64,000 nt of DNA, taken from NCBI GenBank assembly GCA_963663365.2, contig CAXXIH010000008.1, positions 1,426,001 to 1,490,000 of the forward strand. The letters run 5' to 3'. A program made the position numbers and the translations under genes. Within the stretch, counting starts at the first letter, position 1; each line of letters begins with the position of its first letter. This DNA is from G963663365 sp963663365. GTDB taxonomy: Bacteria > Hinthialibacterota > Hinthialibacteria > Hinthialibacterales > G963663365. A model generated the notes under the pieces. The model saw only the letters and a program-made list of their open reading frames with translations, was not told where the DNA came from and did no database searches. This document shows positions 28,001 to 35,784 of this stretch, piece by piece.

Positions 28001-28787
28001 CTTCTTTGAGTAACAGATGCGTACGCACTGTCGAGCTAAGACTGGGATTGTCGTAATAACTCTTTTCATATTTTGCGGTGTAGTATTGCGAGGTCACATA
28101 GTTGGTATAAAGCAGACGTCCGCCGGAAACATCGAAATAAAAGTCGCGAACAGAACCGTTGTTTTCGTAATTGCTGTATCCCGGTTGATTGAGCATCCGA
28201 TCAATTTCCTCAGGAGGGATTGTCCCCGGCTCGTCAGGAAAATCGATCAGTAAACAGATGCCGCGTACCTCACCGGAGGTATTGGCCGAGGTGCTTTGCA
28301 CGTTATAAGAGTTAGAAAATGCCTGTGACGATTTGGAGTGAACCTTCTCCGTCCAATCTTCCACACCGGCTTGCATCTTTGCCGCATGTTCTTCGCGTAA
28401 AGCTGTGACTTTTTGCGCCAAGGATTCGCAAGAGATGCGTAGATGGGGCTCTAAATTACGGAGTGATTCCGAAAGACTCTGCGTGGTTTTGGTTTTCGAT
28501 TGATTGCTGGAAGTTAGCGCAATGCCGGTTGAGACTAGTTCCGCGCCATCAAGGCTTAGATCGGCATAACAGATCGCGCCGGTTTCCGGGTCGCGGATTA
28601 AGGTATAGCCATCCAAAGATTCAACGACTTGATAGAACTCATCCCCCCAAATCCGTACCGGCACCAGGCTGCCATCCGGCTGGGCCAATTCGCATACTTT
28701 GCCGTATACCGGCGCGCTTTGTCCGGCAGGAGCCCACCCTAGAGCTGCGATTAGTAATCCAATTCCGCACCCAATTCCCCAACGCAT
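25032..28787 (-). CDS. Secreted M6-family metallopeptidase with 28 leucine-rich repeats
   Basis: A 1251-residue surface protein. After a signal peptide (IGLLIAALGWAPAGQSA), an M6 peptidase domain (about 150-560) carries the zinc motif HESGH (about residue 338) in the family context FCHESGHVLYTWPDLYDYD. From about residue 590 to 1200, 28 repeats of 21 residues follow, with the pattern LxxLxCxxNxLxxLdlsgC. About four in five have Cys at the sixth position, forming a predicted Cys ladder. The C terminus has a Pro-Thr linker (PTPTPTPTGADVNDWFSF). M6 enzymes (InhA-like) are secreted proteases; the repeats likely mediate binding. The LRR type is common in Bacteroidetes-like surface proteins. Confidence 0.85.
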   Translation of the reverse strand: MRWGIGCGIGLLIAALGWAPAGQSAPVYGKVCELAQPDGSLVPVRIWGDEFYQVVESLDGYTLIRDPETGAICYADLSLDGAELVSTGIALTSSNQSKTKTTQSLSESLRNLEPHLRISCESLAQKVTALREEHAAKMQAGVEDWTEKVHSKSSQAFSNSYNVQSTSANTSGEVRGICLLIDFPDEPGTIPPEEIDRMLNQPGYSNYENNGSVRDFYFDVSGGRLLYTNYVTSQYYTAKYEKSYYDNPSLSSTVRTHLLLKEALNNLEASGFDFSEYDSDEDGFIDAVHGFYAGNTQSGWGKGLWPHTSIVNFEADGVQTKRYQVTPITDTPSIGTFCHESGHVLYTWPDLYDYDFDSRGIGYFCLMANGDFDTNPVQPCAYLKELAGWNTIQVLNEPQECSLEAGGATAYKIPHPSYAGEYYLIENRIQSGRDAQLPDSGLLIWHIDRTFGNQRNQQQSEEKHYLVTLVQADGHWDLEGRRNGGDVSDLWGAPEYITWTPNTLPAALWWDNYPCGVSITEISEPGETMSFIFGLDATPEPPENFNTEENFPDPNFRHAVEELLETSPGGYFTKARAAAVSAIKGRLVCSGMGIHDLTGLEHLPGLTSLDCSWNAITTLDVSPLAELVQLECYNVSLEKINLSGCTKLETLRCTRCSLKELDVSQNPSLQTVDCGGNKLQTLDLSNHLNLTDLQCRENDLMELNISGCTGLEQLECSYNQLTTLDLSYLSALQSATCIYNKLEVINAQNCQNLFDLDCRENQIAALNLHGCVALETLDCSKNSLQELDLTDCIKLQEILCGKNLLMELDLRHCTALNILQCFENKLECLFVPKTPALATLRCYENNLSELDVSECPGLQLLDCQINNIERLDISGSGNLLQLYCMETRLSELILPPKSALKILSCNDCYLPSLDLSGFANLESLYCQNNLLESLLLSGCESLRSVSCESNKITAMSLDGCGSLEELDCQGNQLEALDFTDCHNLQELFCNNNRLYGIDLANNSSLKTIECADNQITNLDLSGCTRLEKFTIDRNPFDVIDLSDCTALYQVEMNNLQARRLNMIGCNELRSFSVGDIFEVDEVFLGSCSSLRSLSFRRGVSRKITTLDISGCGELASLDCSNVQLVNLNLAGCVSLMKLYCDHNLLSTLDISDSMLLREINCSDNEFEELPAFLDIPELIGLDISNNRLGRDDWGNVMALWLRLGGEWFPQSYHVIGLVYSPQKDFDPYDFSNEPTPTPTPTGADVNDWFSF

Positions 28788-29036
28788 AACGCCCCCTTTT
28801 GTTTATGCCGTGATAGTCAGGAAACGCTCTCGCCTAACGGCGTCTTTCATTTGATAGGAGGATATCACACGACGCGATCAATTGTCATTTGGCGGATGGA
28901 TGGAAAAAGAAGGAGGGATTGGAGTGGCCGGTGAAAATTAATCGCGGACAATCCCACTTGCATGGCGATTATCTGCAAGCGCACGGCCCGGAGGAAACTC
29001 AGCCGTTTTCTGCGGAATTATGGACAGGCATAAAAA

Positions 29037-29094
29037 AGCCCCGGGGTTTTGAACTTCAACAAATAGAATGAAGAGGTAGCCCGGGGCTGGTTTT
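29037..29094 (-). terminator. Rho-independent terminator downstream of rpmB
   Basis: On the minus strand, a 9-bp perfect stem (AGCCCCGGG at 29080-29088 paired with CCCGGGGCT at 29037-29045) is followed by TTTTTT (29031-29036). The long loop contains a nested CTTCA/TGAAG stem. It lies directly after the rpmB stop codon. The rest of the 310-bp gap up to the M6 gene start (28788-29036) holds only a 60-codon frame without visible domain. Confidence 0.75.
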
Positions 29095-29096
29095 AC

Positions 29097-29294
29097 TTAG
29101 AGTTCAATCTGGCCGTTCTTAGCCATGGTACGCAGAGCGCGTGTTGAAACCCAGACTTTCTTCTTTTTGCCATCGATCACCAAGGTCCTCTTAACGAGGT
29201 TCGGCAGGAAACGGCGTTTGGTTTTGTTATTCGCGTGGCTGACATTATTGCCCGCTCTCGGCCCTTTGCCGGTAATTGCGCATTTACGTGACAT
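29097..29294 (-). CDS. rpmB: 50S ribosomal protein bL28
   Basis: A 65-residue protein that is a full bL28: MSRKCAITGKGPRAGNNVSH at the start, the NKTKRRFLPNLVKRTLVIDG core, and the KKKKVWVSTRALRTMAKNG end. It belongs to the large ribosomal subunit. The four Cys zinc-binding pattern of some homologues is absent (only one Cys). It has its own terminator downstream and is followed upstream by the Trm112-like gene on the same strand 35 bp away. Confidence 0.95.
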   Translation of the reverse strand: MSRKCAITGKGPRAGNNVSHANNKTKRRFLPNLVKRTLVIDGKKKKVWVSTRALRTMAKNGQIEL

Positions 29295-29329
29295 GGGAAA
29301 ACTCCGTAAAAATCGTTTAAAAGATTGTA

Positions 29330-29557
29330 TTAACTGTATCGTTCCTTGGCGCTACGTCCGTTACAGACAACATCATCGAGTGAGCTGACACCCTCAGGGA
29401 GTTTGGCTTCTTCGATAATCATCACGGGGATGTCATCTTGAACCGGGTAACGGAGTCCGCAACCGCTGCATACCATCTCTGAGCCGTCCGGGCTGAGTTC
29501 AACAGGGACTTTACCGAGCGGACAGGCCAGGATTTCGAGCAAATCTTTACTTACCAT
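29330..29557 (-). CDS. Trm112/YcaR-family small zinc-ribbon-like protein
   Basis: A 75-residue Trm112-like protein: LLEILACPLGKVPVELSPDG at the start, MVCSGCGLRYPVQDDIPVMI in the centre. Bacterial members are often of unknown function; in archaea and eukaryotes Trm112 activates methyltransferases. The start has GGAG eight bases upstream. Together with rpmB downstream it forms a small housekeeping pair. Confidence 0.85.
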   Translation of the reverse strand: MVSKDLLEILACPLGKVPVELSPDGSEMVCSGCGLRYPVQDDIPVMIIEEAKLPEGVSSLDDVVCNGRSAKERYS

Positions 29558-29646
29558 AAACAGAACTCCGTACGCCTTGGGCCGGTAGTATGCCCCTCAG
29601 CCCCTGACCGTGCAAGCGTCCAAATGGGATCGGGGATCAATCACGT

Positions 29647-30486
29647 TTAGAAGTCGATGAATTCCACTTCAGGCCGCTCAGGGATCAAACCTGCCTCGAA
29701 TCCCCGGTTGAGCAGCTCTTCAATACCCTTGCGGCCATCCGGTCCGAAGTCAATTGTGTAATCATTAACATACATACCAACGAACTTGTCGGCCAATTCT
29801 TCGGTCATATCCCGGGCATAGGCCATGCTGTGCTCGATAGCCGGTTTACGATGTTCAAGACCGTAACGGATGCTAGCCAAAAGGTCGCGGCCAATGCGTT
29901 GCATGAGTTCCAGACCCAAATCCTTGCGTATGGCATTGGCGCCCAAAGGCAGGGGCAGACCGGTCTCCTGTTTCCACCAGACTCCCAGATCGACGACCTC
30001 ATACAGCCCGGCTTGGGAATACGTGAGCTGACCTTCATGGATAATCAGGCCGGCCATAAATCGGCCTTCGACCACGGCGGGGATAATCTCATCAAAAGGC
30101 ACGATCTCATACTCGAAATCACCCAAACAGAGCCGCAGAGCCAAAAATGCCGTCGTCATCTCGCCGGGCACAGCCAGTTTTTGACTTTTAAGCGCATCCA
30201 AAGCCATTCGTTCACGGGCCACAATCATAGGCCCATACCCATCGCCGATACTGGCCCCGCAGGGATACAGGGCGTATTTATCGTGGACATAGGCATAGGC
30301 GTGCAGTGAGATCGCCGTCAAATCCAGTTCGCCCCGGCGGGCGCGTTGGTTCAAGGTCTCGATATCCTGGAGGATGTGCTCGTATTGCAGGTCTCCAGTA
30401 TCCAGTTTGCCGGCCGCCAAGGCATAAAACATGAAAGCATCATCCGGATCCGGGCTATGGCCGATGGTGATTGTTCTGGAAGCCAC
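29647..30486 (-). CDS. mqnD: 1,4-dihydroxy-6-naphthoate synthase, MqnD-like
   Basis: A 279-residue protein with the MqnA/MqnD periplasmic-binding-protein-like fold: TIGHSPDPDDAFMFYALAAG at the start, YVHDKYALYPCGASIGDGYGP, LIIHEGQLTYSQAGL and LGVWWKQETGLPLPLGANAI. MqnD performs the last dedicated step making 1,4-dihydroxy-6-naphthoate in the futalosine route to menaquinone, so the organism likely respires with menaquinone. The start is GTG with GAGGTG about five bases upstream. Other mqn genes are not in the window. Confidence 0.82.
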   Translation of the reverse strand: MASRTITIGHSPDPDDAFMFYALAAGKLDTGDLQYEHILQDIETLNQRARRGELDLTAISLHAYAYVHDKYALYPCGASIGDGYGPMIVARERMALDALKSQKLAVPGEMTTAFLALRLCLGDFEYEIVPFDEIIPAVVEGRFMAGLIIHEGQLTYSQAGLYEVVDLGVWWKQETGLPLPLGANAIRKDLGLELMQRIGRDLLASIRYGLEHRKPAIEHSMAYARDMTEELADKFVGMYVNDYTIDFGPDGRKGIEELLNRGFEAGLIPERPEVEFIDF

Positions 30487-30719
30487 AAAAACACCTCATT
30501 TCTCAATAAGTAATCGGGGATTGTTACTTCTTATCGCCGGAAAAGCCTATGGGAAAGGTTGCGCCGTATACGTTGGCGGGAAAATAGGAAGCTTTGGCCA
30601 ATTCATGAGGTGTTTGGCGGAGTATTCCCGGCCCTTCGGCTGTTTCCCAAACCATTCTAAGCTTTGAAATCGAGCACCTAGAGAGGAGAGGGCCGCAGCA
30701 TCGCGGCCGTACCGGCATC

Positions 30720-31271
30720 ATGTTGATTGGCGAGAAAGTGACTCTCCGTGCCTTAGAAGATGGCGATGTGGAGCTGATGCGCACTTGGCGCAACGATCCG
30801 GAGATGGCCCAATGGTTTTTTTCTACATTTCCGGTTTCGGAAGACGAACAGCGGGCGTGGTATCAGAAACAAAAGAATCGCAAGGACGGCAAAACTTTTA
30901 TGATTGAGGCCGAGGGCCGCGCCGTGGGCTATGCGGTGTGCATGCACATGGATGAGCGTAGCCGCTCGATTGAAGTCGGATTGCATCTGACCTCAGAAGT
31001 GCGTGGGCGGGGCTATGGCAAGGATGCGTTTTTAACGCTAACCCGGTTCTGTTTTATGGAACTGAACATGCACCGGGTTTGGCTCAGTGTTTACGCCTTT
31101 AACACCAGGGCCATCGTTATGTATGAAAAACTGGGATTCGTGCACGAAGGGCGTCTCCGTGAGGCTGCATTTACCAGAGGGGAGTACCAGGATGTCGTGG
31201 TTATGTCGATTCTGGATCAAGAATTCTTCGCAAAACACGGCAAACAGCCGCCGGTACCGAGTGAAGAGTAA
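30720..31271 (+). CDS. GNAT acetyltransferase (RimJ/RimL-like)
   Basis: A 183-residue GNAT protein: GEKVTLRALEDGDVELMRTW at the start, the acetyl-CoA motif A VRGRGYGKDAFLTLTRF, and NMHRVWLSVYAFNTRAIVMYEKLGFVHEG near the end. It resembles RimJ/RimL or spermidine N-acetyltransferase-type enzymes; the acceptor (protein N terminus, amine) is not predictable. It is divergent from mqnD and convergent with the glycosyltransferase gene 18 bp away. Confidence 0.87.
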   Translation: MLIGEKVTLRALEDGDVELMRTWRNDPEMAQWFFSTFPVSEDEQRAWYQKQKNRKDGKTFMIEAEGRAVGYAVCMHMDERSRSIEVGLHLTSEVRGRGYGKDAFLTLTRFCFMELNMHRVWLSVYAFNTRAIVMYEKLGFVHEGRLREAAFTRGEYQDVVVMSILDQEFFAKHGKQPPVPSEE

Positions 31272-31289
31272 GATTTGATTTAGATTTGC

Positions 31290-33161
31290 TTAGCTTTCCG
31301 ATTGTTCCAAGGCATGTTGGATGCGTTGTTGAGCGCCATCGCGTTTTATAAAGAATCGGCAAAAGTAAGGATACCACCACCAGTCTTCCGGTATCTCTGT
31401 AACCTCTTCAAGCGCAATGTAATCCGAATCCAAAATTGCGCGCAATTCGGGGATGTGTTGCTCTATGAGTTGTAGCTCCCGCCATGGGCGTTTGGTATCG
31501 CCTTCTCCAATAACAAAGAGCGCGGGGGGATTGGCTCGTAAATCATCCATAAAGGTTTTACGGAGTTCTTCACTAACATCGCCTTCGAATTTGCTCTTAA
31601 AGATGGGAGTGTTGTGGTAATAGCGGGAGGATGCATGACGGCCGGAGAGGAAGTAGCAGGAGTTGGGTGAGCGCCCTAATAACTGGATGGTTTCATCGGG
31701 AGCGGTCAGTGCGGCGATGGCCCGGCCGATTTCCCTTTGAGCGGCCCAACGTCCATCTTCTTCAGCGGCCTGCATATAGGCCTTGCGCACATCGGCATAG
31801 GCCGAATGCAATCCCAATCCCATCAGCCATAAACAACCGCCGCAAATACCAAGCGCACAGGCCGCAGCGGGGAGATATCGGCGGGATTTTGACTTCCACC
31901 AGCGGTTCAGAGCCCAAATGCCGATATGTGTGATAAGGCCTAGCGCGATGCACATCGGCCAAGCCGCCTGCACATAATAATGAGCATAAAACTCACCGCT
32001 CATCATGGTTGCGGCCAAATCCCCAATATAACCGAGGGCAATGACCAAAAGCAGCCGCCGGTGCATAGGATTCATCCATGGCAAAAGAACCGATGCCGCC
32101 AAAGGAGCGACCAGATAAGGCCCGGTGCTTGTTGTAAAACCAAGCCAACTGTGAAACAGGCTCTGCCATGAACGTCCGGCCTCTCCACGTTGCACATAAA
32201 GCACATTGAAAAGATAGGAGCCGGTAAAGTAATCGTGCCAGGCGCCGTGCAACCAAAACCAGGCCGAAATAACGATTTCGGGCACCAATATTCCGAATCC
32301 GGCAGCGATACAGCCTTTGATCCACCATACGACCGGGCGGTTTTGTTCTTGCCGTAAATACCAGAGCCATAGGATGAGGATTGGAAAATCCAGGGCAAAA
32401 GTCTGACGGCACTGCATGGCACAACCCAAAAAGACACCGGCCAACCAAGCATGACGGCGCGTCGCTTCGGGGTGAGTTAAGACAAGTAGATAAAAGACCC
32501 CTTGGAAGACCAGTCCACATTCCTCGGTCAGACCTCCTCCTCGAATGGGATCGGGCATGGATAAAAAGAGGATGTAACTGACCGTCGCAATTAACACGGC
32601 CCGGAAATTGAAATGCCAACGCAAAGTCAGAAAAAGAAGCGTCGCTGAAATTGACACCCATAAGGCATCAAAGATCTTCACGGCCGCCAAAGAGAACGGG
32701 AAAAGCCAGAGCACGGGAGCATGTAAGTAGAAGACGCCGGGCGGTTTATGGTCCCAAAAATCCCGATAGGCCAGTTTTCCGGAAGCGGCCGCCTGTCCGG
32801 CATAGAGGAATAGCCCGTCGTCGTGATAGATATAGCCCCAATAGGTGTGTGAACGCAAAACCAAAAGCGCTGCAAAAAGACACAGCCAAGCCAGAATAAT
32901 TTGTAAAGTCCGAAGATCGGTCACACCGCTCGGAGCGGCTTCATGCACGTCATTGGCAGGTTGGATCTGAAGCGGAGATGAATCGGGAGACACGTTTACA
33001 AGCCATCCTTGCCTGGACAGAGGCCTTATGAAAGTACCATGCTTGGGCGATCCGGTCCCGGAAATTGACGGAATAGCACCCAAGAGACCGGCGGAAAACA
33101 ACACCAAACGTTCTATCTGATAGAATAAATTGAGATGCGTTGTCGTCTCAAAACTAGACAT
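31290..33161 (-). CDS. GT39-like integral membrane glycosyltransferase
   Basis: A 623-residue polytopic protein with about 10-12 helices from residue 80 onward. The first external loop carries HDDGLFLYAGQAAASGKLAYRDFWDHKPPG, the GT-C/ArnT-like signature. This class transfers sugars from polyprenyl-phosphate donors at the periplasmic face. The 80-residue N-terminal extension is unusual, so the true start may be further downstream; ATG at 33161 is the longest. It is monocistronic, with a divergent DUF1080 gene. Confidence 0.75.
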   Translation of the reverse strand: MSSFETTTHLNLFYQIERLVLFSAGLLGAIPSISGTGSPKHGTFIRPLSRQGWLVNVSPDSSPLQIQPANDVHEAAPSGVTDLRTLQIILAWLCLFAALLVLRSHTYWGYIYHDDGLFLYAGQAAASGKLAYRDFWDHKPPGVFYLHAPVLWLFPFSLAAVKIFDALWVSISATLLFLTLRWHFNFRAVLIATVSYILFLSMPDPIRGGGLTEECGLVFQGVFYLLVLTHPEATRRHAWLAGVFLGCAMQCRQTFALDFPILILWLWYLRQEQNRPVVWWIKGCIAAGFGILVPEIVISAWFWLHGAWHDYFTGSYLFNVLYVQRGEAGRSWQSLFHSWLGFTTSTGPYLVAPLAASVLLPWMNPMHRRLLLVIALGYIGDLAATMMSGEFYAHYYVQAAWPMCIALGLITHIGIWALNRWWKSKSRRYLPAAACALGICGGCLWLMGLGLHSAYADVRKAYMQAAEEDGRWAAQREIGRAIAALTAPDETIQLLGRSPNSCYFLSGRHASSRYYHNTPIFKSKFEGDVSEELRKTFMDDLRANPPALFVIGEGDTKRPWRELQLIEQHIPELRAILDSDYIALEEVTEIPEDWWWYPYFCRFFIKRDGAQQRIQHALEQSES

Positions 33162-33387
33162 AGGCTGTTTAGCACTATTTTACCGTCTTTTATCCGCCGC
33201 CCGAAAAGCCGGCTCGGCGGGAAACTCAGGAGACGGTTGCAGCGTAACACAGCCAATCTATACTCCCGGGTCTGGAGGCACTCCGTTATAGTGTCAATCC
33301 TGCTGGAAGACTTATTCGGATTGAGGTGCTCCAGCTCGCGATAAAGCGTAAAGAAAGCAAAAAAACTTGGTTAGAGGTTTAGATTCA

Positions 33388-34059
33388 ATGAGACATTTTT
33401 CAATTCGTACAGTTGGTTTTTGTATAGGGCTGGCGGTTTTGGCCGGGGCGGTTGCTGTTCCTATGGCTTATGCGGCCGATAACGATGGCTTTGTTTCCCT
33501 GATCGATCCCGGTGATTTCAAAAAAGGCTGGATTGTGCAGGGCTTGGAGTTTACCGGTCCTAAATTCAATGAAGATGAAAAGGCTTTGTGGTTCCGTGGT
33601 TTTGACTGGTGGGCGCTGATCACCGAAAAACCGTACAAAGATTTTACGCTTAAGTTTGAAGTCAAGTTCGACGAGCGTGAAGGCAAGGCCTCCAACAGCG
33701 GTATTTTGTTGCGCACTCCGAAAGAGAAGATTTTTGAGGACCAGGAACACGCCTTTGAGATTCAGCTTATTGAATGTTTCGAAAAGAAACCCGATGCAAA
33801 GATCTCCGGCGCGATTTTTGGGGCGCAGGCGCCCAGCTCGAATCCGATTAAAAAGCGCGGCGAATGGAATGCCGTTGAAATCACCCTGCAAGGTCAAAAA
33901 CTTCTCGTAAAAATCAACGGTGAAGTGGTGCAGGATGTTGCTGATGTCAGCAAAGTTGAAGGCGCTCCGAAACTGCGTCCCGAAGGTCACATTGCGTTCC
34001 AGTATCGTTCGGAAACCGGCCGGACACTGTTCCGTAACATTATGATCAAACCGCTCTAA
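33388..34059 (+). CDS. Secreted DUF1080 protein
   Basis: The ATG at 33388 is preferred over a TTG at 33367, because it gives a proper signal peptide (GFCIGLAVLAGAVAVPMAYA). The rest is one DUF1080 domain with WWALITEKPYKDFTLKFEVK, SNSGILLRTPKEK, HAFEIQLIECF and IAFQYRSETGRTLFRNIMIK. It is followed by a terminator (34106) and then by a paralogue in the next gene that is more than 80 per cent identical over this domain, so the two derive from recent tandem duplication. Activity on 3-keto-glycosides is inferred from the family. Confidence 0.85.
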   Translation: MRHFSIRTVGFCIGLAVLAGAVAVPMAYAADNDGFVSLIDPGDFKKGWIVQGLEFTGPKFNEDEKALWFRGFDWWALITEKPYKDFTLKFEVKFDEREGKASNSGILLRTPKEKIFEDQEHAFEIQLIECFEKKPDAKISGAIFGAQAPSSNPIKKRGEWNAVEITLQGQKLLVKINGEVVQDVADVSKVEGAPKLRPEGHIAFQYRSETGRTLFRNIMIKPL

Positions 34060-34105
34060 ACGATCCTTGCGCACCCCGGTTGTGGTGCACAAACGAATTC
34101 AATAT

Positions 34106-34137
34106 GCCCGCTGCCTTACCGGTAGCGGGCATTTTTA
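34106..34137 (+). terminator. Rho-independent terminator after the first DUF1080 gene
   Basis: A stem GCCCGCT (34106-34112) and AGCGGGC (34124-34130), with extra inner pairing of GCC with GGT, precedes ATTTTTAT. It sits 46 bp beyond the stop codon and separates the two tandem paralogues, so the second is likely transcribed from its own promoter. Confidence 0.75.
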
Positions 34138-34254
34138 TGTCAAAGCGATTCAAACCTCTGGACATGCTCTGCAAATCTGTGCTCCACTAGAAGATGCAAA
34201 TGTGATCAAATGAGTGGGAAATTACCGGCTCGGAAACACCGGAAGGAGGCAATC

Positions 34255-35562
34255 ATGTTAAATCATAAACAACAACGAATTCAAATGCAGACGGTATTTG
34301 GGGTGGTGTTCGTTTTGCTGCTTAGCAGCGGTGGCTTTGCACAAGACACAAAGCCGGAGCATTTCGGTTTGACCGAAGAAGAAATCCAAGAAGGAGGCTG
34401 GGTTCCGTTAATTAAGCCTGAAAACCATAAAGAAGGCTGGATCGTACAAGGCCTGGAATTTACCGGCCCCAAATATAACGAAGAAGAAAATGCGCTTCAC
34501 TTCCGCGGTTTCGACTGGTGGGCGCTGATTACCGAAAAACCCTATAAAGACTTCACCCTTAGGTTTGAGGTCCAATTTGACGACCGCGAAGGCAAAGTCA
34601 CCAACAGCGGCATTTTGTTGCGCACCCCAAAAGAGAAGATTTATGAGGATCAGGAACACGCTTTTGAGATTCAGCTTATGGATTGTTTCGGAAAGAAACC
34701 CGATGCACAAATCTCCGGCGCAATCTTCGGAGCAAAGGCTCCCAGCTCGAATCTGATTAAGAAGCGCGGCGAATGGAATGCCGTTGAAATCACCCTGCAA
34801 GGCCAAAAACTTCTCGTGAAAATCAACGGCGAAGTGGTACAGGATGTTGCCGATGTGAGCAAAGTCGAAGGCGCTCCGAAACTGCGTCCCGAAGGCCACA
34901 TTGCATTCCAATATCGTTCGGAAACCGGACGGGCCATGTTCCGTAATATGCGCATTAAACCGGGTGCAGCCGTTCAAAAAGAGAAATGGATATCGCTTTT
35001 TAATGGAAAGGACCTGGATGGTTGGAAAGTGCAGAAAAGTGATTTTGCCGGACCGGAAGTGCACGGGCCGACCGAGGGGATTGTTTTCAAGAATTACCAG
35101 GAATGGGCGATTTCGACCCAAGAGAATTTTAAGGACGCCGTAATTCGATTTGATTTCATTTTAAACGAGGCGGATGTGAATTGCGGTGTGCTTTTGCGTG
35201 CACCGAACGATAATCCATTTTCCGAATCAGCCCGCCCGCTTGAAATTTTGATATCCGATTCGCACGGCAAGGCGCCGGATACCACGGTCACCGGGACTGT
35301 GGGCGGCAAAGTCGCGCCGGTAGCCAATACCATGAAGCCCGTGGGGACGATAAACCGAATGGAAGTCTCGCTGATCGGTGAGAAGTTTACTGTTCTTCTC
35401 AATGGTGACACTGTACAACAACTGGACCTTTCCGCGCATTCCGAACTGCCTCATCCATCTGCCGGCGGCCCCCTAACGTTTGTTTATCATTCAAGCCCCG
35501 GCTCCATGAACCTGGTGAATGTCGAGTATTTGGAAAATGTGGAAGCCCGAGGGGGGAAGTAA
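34255..35562 (+). CDS. Secreted protein with two DUF1080 domains
   Basis: The start is ATG 34255 with AAGGAGG six bases upstream. A signal peptide (TVFGVVFVLLLSSGGFAQ) precedes two DUF1080 domains. The first (about 45-245) is nearly the same as the protein encoded just upstream. The second (about 250-435; EKWISLFNGKDLDGWKVQKS, NCGVLLRAPNDNPF, GGPLTFVYHSSPGSMNLVNV) is divergent. The pair shows a tandem duplication in which one copy gained a second domain. Likely a periplasmic or surface glycoside-acting protein. Confidence 0.85.
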   Translation: MLNHKQQRIQMQTVFGVVFVLLLSSGGFAQDTKPEHFGLTEEEIQEGGWVPLIKPENHKEGWIVQGLEFTGPKYNEEENALHFRGFDWWALITEKPYKDFTLRFEVQFDDREGKVTNSGILLRTPKEKIYEDQEHAFEIQLMDCFGKKPDAQISGAIFGAKAPSSNLIKKRGEWNAVEITLQGQKLLVKINGEVVQDVADVSKVEGAPKLRPEGHIAFQYRSETGRAMFRNMRIKPGAAVQKEKWISLFNGKDLDGWKVQKSDFAGPEVHGPTEGIVFKNYQEWAISTQENFKDAVIRFDFILNEADVNCGVLLRAPNDNPFSESARPLEILISDSHGKAPDTTVTGTVGGKVAPVANTMKPVGTINRMEVSLIGEKFTVLLNGDTVQQLDLSAHSELPHPSAGGPLTFVYHSSPGSMNLVNVEYLENVEARGGK

Positions 35563-35606
35563 AGAGAATTTGTTGGCGGCGTTAAGGTATCTGCTGTTTC
35601 CGGCAT

Positions 35607-35717
35607 CCGCTCCCCCTGGTTTTGCAAGTCCGGGGTTCGGGGCTATGCTGAGCCCATGAACAACCGCCAACCCTACCTTGGGGTCAGTCTGGCCCCGATT
35701 GCCGGTGTAACCGACCG
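35607..35717 (+). repeat. Direct repeat copy 1: remnant 5' end of dus (element boundary)
   Basis: A 111-bp segment that includes upstream sequence and the first 21 codons of dus (ending in the VTDR codons). It is repeated at 37409-37519 with five mismatches by eye, giving about 95 per cent identity. The inner end of the repeat coincides with the end of the ATTGCCGGTGTAACCGACCG stretch. This is the upstream edge of the ATPase/nuclease cassette. Confidence 0.9.
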
Positions 35718-35784
35718 ATATAGAGGCATAGGAATTGGGGGCAACGGCGTGATCGAAAGGCGGGCGGGCGAGGTGGAACGATGA
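35656..35784 (+). CDS. Chimeric dus leader peptide ORF, coupled to the ATPase start
   Basis: Starting from the original dus ATG, 21 codons of dus (through Asp-Arg of VTDR) run in frame into 21 new codons (beginning YRGIGIGGNG) and stop at TGA 35782-35784. The TGA overlaps the ATPase ATG as ATGA. Thus ribosomes that start at the old dus site would terminate exactly where the ATPase begins. This could be a translational-coupling leader or simply a relic. The peptide itself probably has no function. Confidence 0.6.
   Translation: MNNRQPYLGVSLAPIAGVTDRYRGIGIGGNGVIERRAGEVER

Noticed and set aside
28889..29071. 60-codon frame in the gap before rpmB
   Set aside because: No ribosome-binding site or recognisable motif, and the end lies within the terminator loop.
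33400..34092. 230-codon minus-strand frame over the first DUF1080 gene
   Set aside because: It mirrors the plus-strand gene exactly, and a similar shadow appears over its paralogue at 34408-35121, so its conservation follows from the sense gene.
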